64,000 nt of DNA from Marinobacter zhejiangensis (GTDB lineage Bacteria; Pseudomonadota; Gammaproteobacteria; Pseudomonadales; Oleiphilaceae): NCBI RefSeq assembly GCF_900114775.1, contig NZ_FOUE01000002.1:124001-188000 (forward strand), read 5' to 3'. The translations under genes and the position numbers were made by a program. The notes below the pieces were generated by a model. The model saw only the letters and a program-made list of their open reading frames with translations, searched no databases and had not been told where the DNA came from. Positions within the stretch are counted from its first letter, which is position 1. Every line of letters begins with the position of its first letter. Positions 58,833-64,000 of this stretch are shown here, one piece after another.

Positions 58833-59048
58833 GGTAAGCCTCCTTTTCACATGTAATGTAACGGGAGCTGCCAACCGGATGGTTTTATTCAAGCTCCCAA
58901 ACGATACCCCATTAGGCTTTCTTGGGTTACGGGCCGTCCTGGCCTCACTTGTCATTGATGTGAACAACTGTACACATTAAATGACTGTGGTGAACAGAGG
59001 GCTTTGAGCCGATGGCCTGTTATAACAATGTGGTTTGTACCTATAACC

Positions 59049-59849
59049 TCAGACGAAGTCCGTTGGCGGCAGGTAGTTCTCGCTGGTCATCAGGTCGACG
59101 CCGCAGTTCACGGTCGATACCCAATCGAGGAAGCGATTAATCATTTCCTTGCCTTCGAAGCGCTTGCCGTGCTGCGGGACAATCATCTCAACGTCCATGC
59201 CGCGCACCATGTCTGCCCACAGCTGGCAGACTTTCTTGGAGCAGATGTAACGTTTGTGGAAGCCAATCATGTGGGGAATATGGGCATCGAAGTCTTTGAC
59301 CGGCATGTGTTCATCGCGGGCGGCCAGGGATGCACCCAAGTCACCTGAGAACAGGATCTTGGACACAGGATCGTAGAACTGCAGGTTGCCCACGGAGTGC
59401 ATGAAGTGAGCCGGCAGACACTGAATGTAGCTTTCCCCGAAACGAACGTTGGCGCCTGCATCCGGGATACCGGTGATGCGGTCATAAACGTTGACGTTCA
59501 ACTGGTTGACCACGTAGCCCGAGGCCAGGTGGGGCAGGAAGCGGGACCAGAGACGGGAGGTAACAATCTGGGCCTTGGTGTGTAACAGCCAGCGGTCGAT
59601 GGCACCAATGATGTCCGGATCCTGGTGCGATGCAAAGACATAATCCAGCTCGCTGATACTCATGTAACGCGAGGCGGCGACAGACAGCGGCGTGTAAGTC
59701 AGGTCACCACCGGGGTCAATCAGCGCTTCGTGCTTGCCGTCCACCAGCAGGAACTGGTTGGATTGAACACCTTCGCCGGTGACCAGTGAATCGAACATCA
59801 AACATTTGTGATGGCCATTATCGAACAACACAATAGGCTCTGACGCCAT
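59049..59849 (-). CDS. Diiron MBL-fold (ODP, flavodiiron-like) protein
   Basis: This 266-residue protein has the metallo-beta-lactamase fold of the flavodiiron group without the flavodoxin domain. The metal ligands are HQDPD in FASHQDPDIIGA (canonical HxExD, with Asp in place of Glu), H in PAHFMHSVG, D in LFSGDLGAS and H in VPQHGKR. This is the ODP (oxygen-binding diiron) family, linked to NO, O2 or redox sensing in some proteins. AGGAGATAC precedes the start. It is a single gene, with an unknown electron donor. The Glu-to-Asp change deserves notice. Confidence 0.85.
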   Translation of the reverse strand: MASEPIVLFDNGHHKCLMFDSLVTGEGVQSNQFLLVDGKHEALIDPGGDLTYTPLSVAASRYMSISELDYVFASHQDPDIIGAIDRWLLHTKAQIVTSRLWSRFLPHLASGYVVNQLNVNVYDRITGIPDAGANVRFGESYIQCLPAHFMHSVGNLQFYDPVSKILFSGDLGASLAARDEHMPVKDFDAHIPHMIGFHKRYICSKKVCQLWADMVRGMDVEMIVPQHGKRFEGKEMINRFLDWVSTVNCGVDLMTSENYLPPTDFV

Positions 59850-60012
59850 GAGTATCTCCTGACTTTGCTGGAAGCGTTCAGGGCTTCCGGAAAATGCGGC
59901 CGTGGCAGCGGGCCGATGGGAGGCGTCAGGTTAAGGAAAAGCGGGAACGGGCTTTTGCCCCAAATCAATAAAGCCGACTATATCGGGTAACAGAGTGTAA
60001 AGAGAGGGAAAA

Positions 60013-60033
60013 GACGGCCAGAACTTGGCCGTC
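60013..60033 (-). terminator. Rho-independent terminator of the SRPBCC gene
   Basis: On the minus strand GACGGCCA pairs with TGGCCGTC around a 5-nt loop and is followed by TTTT. It begins 5 bp after the stop codon. Confidence 0.75.
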
Positions 60034-60037
60034 CCTG

Positions 60038-60460
60038 TTAGGCCATCCTGGGCACGCGTCGAATGCCCTTGCGGATACCTTGCTCCAGTGCGGACTGAAC
60101 CAGCTTGCCGGTGAACGGAATCACATCGTCGAAGGTGATGGTGTAATTGATTCGGGTATGGCCTTCCGGAGTGTCCTCGAAACGGATACGCCCCATGTGG
60201 TTCTTCAGCGGGCTCATGCTGGTGATGGTGTACTCGATCAGCGAATCCGGCTCAAAGCCAATCACCGTTTCTTCCAGGCCAATAGGCCCGATACCGATCT
60301 TGCGCACAGAGCCCAGACCATTGGGATCCGCCTGGTCGCTGTCCTTGATGCGCTTGGCCGGCGCGCCCAGCAACTTGCCAAAGCGCTCATGCTCCGCAAA
60401 CAGCGCAAACACCTTGCTCCTTGGTACCTCAAACGTTTCGTCGATCTCGATGGTGTACAT
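60038..60460 (-). CDS. SRPBCC-family lipid- or cofactor-binding protein
   Basis: This 140-residue protein has the START/Bet v1-like pattern of SRPBCC proteins: an N-terminal strand IEIDETFEVPRSKVFALFAEHERFGKLLG, a long antiparallel sheet with GLEETVIGFEPDSLIEYTITSMSPLK, and a C-terminal helix (FTGKLVQSALEQGIRKG). Family members bind hydrophobic ligands. Function unknown. It is the last gene before the base composition falls. Confidence 0.85.
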   Translation of the reverse strand: MYTIEIDETFEVPRSKVFALFAEHERFGKLLGAPAKRIKDSDQADPNGLGSVRKIGIGPIGLEETVIGFEPDSLIEYTITSMSPLKNHMGRIRFEDTPEGHTRINYTITFDDVIPFTGKLVQSALEQGIRKGIRRVPRMA

Positions 60461-60778
60461 GGTCCGGTCTCAGTCATTGTTGTAAGAAAAAACGTCCAGA
60501 CAGAGTAGTCGGTTCGGCACTAATACGAAAGTCGTGTGTGGGTAATGGACGGTGATTGGCCCCAAAGGCAGATAAGGAATACTTCGCCCCTGTTGCCTGA
60601 TCGTGTGCGCAAAAGCACGAACCTGCAGAATTTCATGGCGAAGCGATTTGGGGTTAGCTAAGCTGTTGTTTTAAATAAAATGTGATGGCGCGTATGTGCT
60701 TTGATATCGAGTAATTATGACGTAGTCATATTTTTAATTATTGAAGCGTACTATTTAATTGATGTTGTGTTTTTAGAT
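60461..60778. other. Intergenic border between the core-like and AT-rich regions, with a nested inverted repeat
   Basis: This 318-bp region holds no gene I can support. It contains the nested inverted repeat 60560-60653, after which the DNA becomes much more AT-rich. The promoter for the SRPBCC gene probably lies in its left part. Confidence 0.4.
60560..60653. repeat. Nested imperfect inverted repeat (~94 bp) at the border of the AT-rich region
   Basis: Three arm pairs nest: CCCCAAA (60560) with TTTGGGG (60647), CTTCGCC (60582) with GGCGAAG (60637), and TCGTG (60601) with CACGA (60616). The architecture recalls an integron attC or a foldback element, but the attC core consensus (RYYYAAC...GTTRRRY) is not met. 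Confidence 0.4.
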
Positions 60779-61051
60779 ATGAGAGAAGAGAGCCGAACCG
60801 TAGAGTGCCCTTGCTGCGGGTATATTTGTTTGAAAAGTGGAGAGTATGGTGAAATTTGCCAAATCTGTTATTGGGAGTATGACGAAGAAGTTGAGTTTCG
60901 TGGTACAAATCCGTCAGTTTTGAATCATGGGTTGACGTTAATCGAAGCTCGAAATAATTTCGATCAGTTCGGTGCCTGCGAAGAGAGATTGGTTCAGTAC
61001 TGTTTGCCACCTGAAGCACGAAAAGAGTACAAGCATGTTAGCGAAACCTAG
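60779..61051 (+). CDS. CPCC-family cysteine-rich protein
   Basis: This 90-residue protein begins with the cysteine pattern CPCCGYICLKSGEYGEICQICYWEYDE, matching the CPCC-domain family of small zinc-binding proteins. These are often found beside toxin/immunity genes. NHGLTLIEARNNFDQFGACEE is the conserved second half. The start is uncertain: ATG 60779 has no clear ribosome-binding site, while a TTG start upstream would add 26 mostly hydrophobic residues. It is the first of a plus-strand run of small AT-rich genes. Confidence 0.7.
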   Translation: MREESRTVECPCCGYICLKSGEYGEICQICYWEYDEEVEFRGTNPSVLNHGLTLIEARNNFDQFGACEERLVQYCLPPEARKEYKHVSET

Positions 61052-61092
61052 GTGCACAAACATATTGTCGGCTACATGGAAGGAAGAAAGGT

Positions 61093-61344
61093 ATGACTAA
61101 AGCCTTTGTTATTGGCCCCTTTATTGGCGGACTTCTCTCTATTCTCTATAGCTTTTTTACCGCCTCCGCGCATGGAAGGAACGTGCTCACTGGCGAGCCC
61201 ATGGACCTACAAGGGATTCAGGCAATTTATGTTTTCGTCAATGAAAATGGATTGGCTAGCTATCTGGTAACTCTGCTACCAGTATTCGTAATTACTACAT
61301 TGGTTTCGTGCACAGTGGTGTACTTTTGGGGCCGGCACACATAA
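61093..61344 (+). CDS. Small membrane protein of unknown function
   Basis: This 83-residue protein has two membrane segments (about 5-25 and 56-78) separated by a polar loop (AHGRNVLTGEPMDLQG). The start has AAGGAAGAAAGGT upstream. I do not recognise a family. It lies within the AT-rich cluster of small genes. Confidence 0.6.
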   Translation: MTKAFVIGPFIGGLLSILYSFFTASAHGRNVLTGEPMDLQGIQAIYVFVNENGLASYLVTLLPVFVITTLVSCTVVYFWGRHT

Positions 61345-61412
61345 TCCAGTCGCTTAAGCGCGCCGCTTCGTTCTGAGATCAGGCAGCCACCGATACTCTG
61401 AGAAAAAAGATC

Positions 61413-61919
61413 ATGAAACCGTCTTTAGTAGGGAAACACTTTTCTTTTGAGGCAGATTTGGAGAGCTGGGCCGAGGGGATGGATTACTGTGCTGTCTGTG
61501 TGCCCGCGGAGATCACGAACGCCTTAGGAACCAAGGGGCCGGTATTGGTCAAAGCCAGCGTCAATGAATCAAAACCGTTTCAGGTAAGTCTTTTTCCCGT
61601 TGGTGGTGGTCAACACTACATCCGGATTAAGGCGAGCATTCGTAGGCTCACAGAAATCAAAGTGGGTGATCACATTCGGCTGAGCTTCGTGGTTTTAGAT
61701 CCTGACGACGTGAAGGTTCCTGATGACCTTATGAAGGTGCTTACTACCGAAGGCATGGCTGACGCTTTTATGGCAATCCCACCAGGACAACGAAATTTCA
61801 TTATCCGTCGGATACAGGAGGCTGCCAAGCCGGCTACCCGTGAAAAAAGGGTATACGAGGCGGTATCCGCTGCCCTTGAGAGAAGATCGAATATGAAAGG
61901 TCAGGATGGCGTTGGTTAA
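61413..61919 (+). CDS. DUF1905/YdeI (OmpD-associated) family protein
   Basis: This 168-residue protein combines a DUF1905 beta-barrel (about 8-95; FEADLESWAEGMDYCAVCVPAEITNALG and FPVGGGQHYIRIKASIRRLTEIKVGD) with a C-terminal YdeI helical repeat (MAIPPGQRNFIIRRIQEAAKPATREKRVYEAVSAAL). This arrangement is widespread; its function is poorly known, with YdeI linked to bacteriocin or peptide tolerance. It sits in the AT-rich small-gene cluster. Confidence 0.8.
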   Translation: MKPSLVGKHFSFEADLESWAEGMDYCAVCVPAEITNALGTKGPVLVKASVNESKPFQVSLFPVGGGQHYIRIKASIRRLTEIKVGDHIRLSFVVLDPDDVKVPDDLMKVLTTEGMADAFMAIPPGQRNFIIRRIQEAAKPATREKRVYEAVSAALERRSNMKGQDGVG

Positions 61920-62042
61920 TGTCCGTGACTTTATCTTTTTGGAAACTCGGGTTAACAAGCCCGCCAGAGTGATAGACGCGCCATACATCTATATATACGG
62001 AGCAAGGCTTGGCCATGCTCCTTGGGAAAAGGATGATTAAAA

Positions 62043-62345
62043 ATGCAAAGCGCCACGCTTGAATATATCAAGGGACAGTATGGTAATGAAGACCAGGAGT
62101 ATGGCGTTAATTTATTTGTTCGTCACCATCTTGAGGAAATAGAACCAGAGTACTGGATGAAGTTGGTGGGAACCAAAGAGCCGAGTTCGGCCCAGGTGCT
62201 TGACTCCCTGGTGCTGGTTGGGCAATGGGAATCGGAAGGGAATATTATCTATGACTATTCGCTTCCTGATAATGTCACTCAGTATTTAATTTCCGTAACC
62301 GTTGGAAAGGTGGGGGAGATCCTTTCTGTTGAAATGGAGAGTTGA
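62043..62345 (+). CDS. Hypothetical small protein
   Basis: This 100-residue acidic protein has a predicted helix followed by strands (YGVNLFVRHHLEEIEPEYWMKLVGTKEPSSAQVLDSLVLVGQW and DNVTQYLISVTVGKVGEI). The ATG follows AAAGGATG. The family is not recognised. Size, acidity and position resemble immunity proteins of polymorphic toxin systems, which is only an inference. Confidence 0.55.
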   Translation: MQSATLEYIKGQYGNEDQEYGVNLFVRHHLEEIEPEYWMKLVGTKEPSSAQVLDSLVLVGQWESEGNIIYDYSLPDNVTQYLISVTVGKVGEILSVEMES

Positions 62346-62416
62346 TAAATATTGTGGTACGTTAATTAAATTGAGCTTGCGCTAAGCTTCGATTTTTTTG
62401 GAAATGGAGATAATAA

Positions 62417-62749
62417 ATGCGTCTAAATGTTGATGATGAGTTTGAGGTGGTAAATCCAGGCCATTCCGATTTGGATAAAATTATTGGTGAAATGGCTGAA
62501 GATGAGTTCATCGTGCTCATTCGCGAAGATGAATATTATATTCAGGCTTATTTCGACAGCGATCCGGAAGCGTCAGTGATTGAATATAGAGAAGGTCAGG
62601 AAGGAAACCATTTTAGCGCCTCAGCGATATCCAAGGAAAAAGTTCTTGAAGCGTTTTCGCTATATTTGGATGGAAATGAAGGCTTTAAAAAAATACATCA
62701 ATGGGAAATGCTGGAAATCGATGAAATCGAGTATCTTGAAGAAGAGTGA
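62417..62749 (+). CDS. Hypothetical acidic small protein, immunity-like
   Basis: This 110-residue strongly acidic protein has alternating strands and helices (EFIVLIREDEYYIQAYFDSDPEASVIEYREGQEGNHFSASAISKEKVLEAFSLYLDGNEGF). It has no motif that fixes a family. The pattern is reminiscent of small immunity proteins, for example the Imm group, but I cannot name one. GGAGATAATAA precedes the start. Confidence 0.55.
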   Translation: MRLNVDDEFEVVNPGHSDLDKIIGEMAEDEFIVLIREDEYYIQAYFDSDPEASVIEYREGQEGNHFSASAISKEKVLEAFSLYLDGNEGFKKIHQWEMLEIDEIEYLEEE

Positions 62750-62971
62750 TAAGGGCTCGTTTTGTTCAATCTGACAGCGCCCTCATACTTGTTGTAACTA
62801 CCCTACCTGTTTTGAGATCAATAGCGCAACGTCTGTGTATGAACGTCGCTGCTTGGGGTGATTAAAAATATCTGTATAGAGTCAATTGAAATGCCTTGGA
62901 ATGATCGCTGAAACAAGAGAATTTCGGTTCACATCGATGACAGTTATGGGTAGAGGGTGAGAGTTTGAAAT

Positions 62972-63655
62972 ATGGAAGATGCCTGCACAAAAATTAAGGA
63001 AAAATTAGCAGAGCTTAGGGCCCTGGACGGTGATCAGGATTTATTTGGTGCCGCCTTTCATGGATATAAGCTCAATGAAGTTTGTTCTGAAAATGAAATT
63101 AAAGCCTTTGAGGAAAGGTTTGGTTGTGTACTACCTGCTGGCTATAAAGAATTCCTGACAAGGGTTGGCAATGGCGGGGCAGGCCCGGGTTACGGGGTGT
63201 TCCCGCTCGGGCTAATGGATAGGAATTTTGGCTTTGCCGAATGGGATAACGATTTTGTTAGCCCGGACAAACGCTTTAAATTCTCCGGCCCATATAATGA
63301 TACGTCAATCCTTTATAGGGGAGCCCCAGAGCAAGCCGCGTTCTCTAACCCTGAGGAGTATGAGGCTGAGTATGAAAAATGGCTTGAGGAAAACTCTGAA
63401 GATCTTGAATTGGAGTATTGGATAAAGCATTCAATGGATGGTGCGATCCCGATTTGCCACCACGGATGCTCAAACAGGAGTTGGCTTGTGGTTTCTGAGG
63501 GAGCGGAATACGGAACGATCTGGGCTGATGATACTGCCGATTCAGGCGGGGTGTATCCGGAAACACTTGATGGGCAGCCAAGAATAGGATTTTTTGAGTG
63601 GTACCTCGATTGGCTTATAAAAAGCATTGCAGAGGTGAGAGAGGGGGGCGCCTAG
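62972..63655 (+). CDS. SMI1/KNR4 (SUKH-1) family protein
   Basis: This 227-residue protein has the SUKH signature in the right order: ENEIKAFEERFGCVLPAGYKEFLTRVGNGGAGPGYGVFPL at about 40-80, then WLVVSEGAEYGTIWADDTADSGG and FFEWYLDWLIKSI at the end. SUKH proteins often serve as immunity proteins against nuclease or deaminase toxins of contact-dependent or Rhs systems, although some are free-standing. No toxin gene is in the window, so the partner would lie elsewhere or have been lost. Its AT content is typical of this right-hand region. Confidence 0.88.
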   Translation: MEDACTKIKEKLAELRALDGDQDLFGAAFHGYKLNEVCSENEIKAFEERFGCVLPAGYKEFLTRVGNGGAGPGYGVFPLGLMDRNFGFAEWDNDFVSPDKRFKFSGPYNDTSILYRGAPEQAAFSNPEEYEAEYEKWLEENSEDLELEYWIKHSMDGAIPICHHGCSNRSWLVVSEGAEYGTIWADDTADSGGVYPETLDGQPRIGFFEWYLDWLIKSIAEVREGGA

Positions 63656-63899
63656 CAAGGTCATCATACGGATTGGGACCGAAATGGAACTGGAACCCAT
63701 GGCCCAATACCATTTTCGTGACCGTCACGTATTAGGACGTTTGATTAACTCCGTCTACTCTGCCTTTGCAGGGATAGAATAAGTGTTGCTGTCATCATCA
63801 AATAAAAATTCCCAACCCGCCTCCCTTGTTTAGTGCCTCGGGTGGAGAAGAGAAAAGGATATGCGTAGTCCTTCTCTGAAAGGAATCAAAAGAGAGTAA

Positions 63900-64000
63900 A
63901 TGATGGATAAGAGAATAATTGAAAAGGTGTACGATTTGTTGAACACACCTTTTTCTGAAGAGTTAAGCCTGTTGGGAGAGCCCGCAACAGACGAAGAAAT
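63900..64000 (+). CDS. Partial gene at the right edge, unknown family
   Basis: An open frame starts with consecutive ATGs at 63900 and 63903 with AGAGAG upstream, and runs off the right edge (MDKRIIEKVYDLLNTPFSEEL...). About 34 residues are visible, with an acidic, helical N-terminus. It follows the SUKH gene after 244 bp of AT-rich non-coding DNA, on the same strand and at the same composition, so it probably belongs to the same cluster. No family can be given. Confidence 0.5.
   Translation, partial: MMDKRIIEKVYDLLNTPFSEELSLLGEPATDEE

Noticed and set aside
60461..64000. Integron cassette array with attC sites
   Set aside because: The small same-strand genes suggested it, and I looked for paired RYYYAAC/GTTRRRY core sites in the gaps. 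None matched properly, and no integrase is in the window.
1..64000. tRNA, rRNA, CRISPR array or insertion sequence
   Set aside because: I looked for tRNA T-loop motifs, regular repeat-spacer patterns and transposase frames and found none that hold up.

Overview
The window looks like chromosome from a marine, lipid-metabolising gammaproteobacterium of the Marinobacter type. The basis is gene content: a one-polypeptide fatty acyl-CoA reductase of the size and motifs known from Marinobacter wax-ester producers, a membrane fatty acid desaturase, an acetyl-CoA synthetase with a LuxR-type regulator beside it, an acyl-CoA catabolic operon, a Baeyer-Villiger monooxygenase operon, and general gammaproteobacterial housekeeping genes (plsB, nudC, murI, dacB, YebC-like). 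I saw no rRNA, tRNA, CRISPR array, insertion sequence or prophage. The species assignment is inference.

Layout. 1-5 kb: the 5' part of plsB (runs off the left edge), nudC-murI, and a convergent methyltransferase/DUF2156 pair that may modify lipids. 5-12 kb: a periplasmic binding protein and a signalling block, with a REC-PAS-GGDEF-EAL protein and an HDOD-histidine kinase hybrid in one operon, divergent from a FleN/MinD-like ATPase. 12-18 kb: fatty acyl-CoA reductase, acs, a CrbR/ErdR-like regulator and a desaturase preceded by a FabR-like palindrome. 18-22 kb: a YceB-like lipoprotein, an ImpA-type M60 metalloprotease lipoprotein and small proteins. 22-28 kb: LysR regulator divergent from a five-gene operon (ACAD10/11-like dehydrogenase, SDR, APH-like kinase, histidine phosphatase, SDR) that resembles 4-hydroxyacyl-CoA catabolism. 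28-35.8 kb: dacB, tandem-GST protein, aldo/keto reductase, GFA protein, PQQ-type sugar dehydrogenase, an ABC exporter with a Fur-like box, and a DUF188 protein. 36-39 kb: a 2-oxoacid dehydrogenase E1alpha-E1beta-E2 operon without E3. 39-45 kb: methyltransferase, TfoX-N protein, a TetR-BVMO-patatin operon with an 18-bp palindromic operator, a DUF2784 protein and a second patatin.

45-51 kb holds the most system-like locus. A GntR/HutC-type regulator is divergent from two paralogous lipoprotein metallophosphoesterases of the purple-acid-phosphatase type. Three palindromes of the TGGTACGTACCA class lie in front of the first phosphoesterase and two further sites of the same class lie in front of the second, so a single-regulator regulon can be read directly from the DNA.

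51-60.5 kb: a glutamine amidotransferase, an NnrU-family protein, a YebC/PmpR protein, an RND adaptor-permease-lipoprotein operon, a diiron MBL-fold protein and an SRPBCC protein. From about 60.5 kb to the right edge the base composition drops and the genes become small, all on the plus strand and loosely spaced: a CPCC protein, a DUF1905/YdeI protein, a SMI1/KNR4 (SUKH) protein and unknown acidic proteins. This resembles an orphan immunity-gene or defence island. A nested inverted repeat of about 94 bp sits at its left border.
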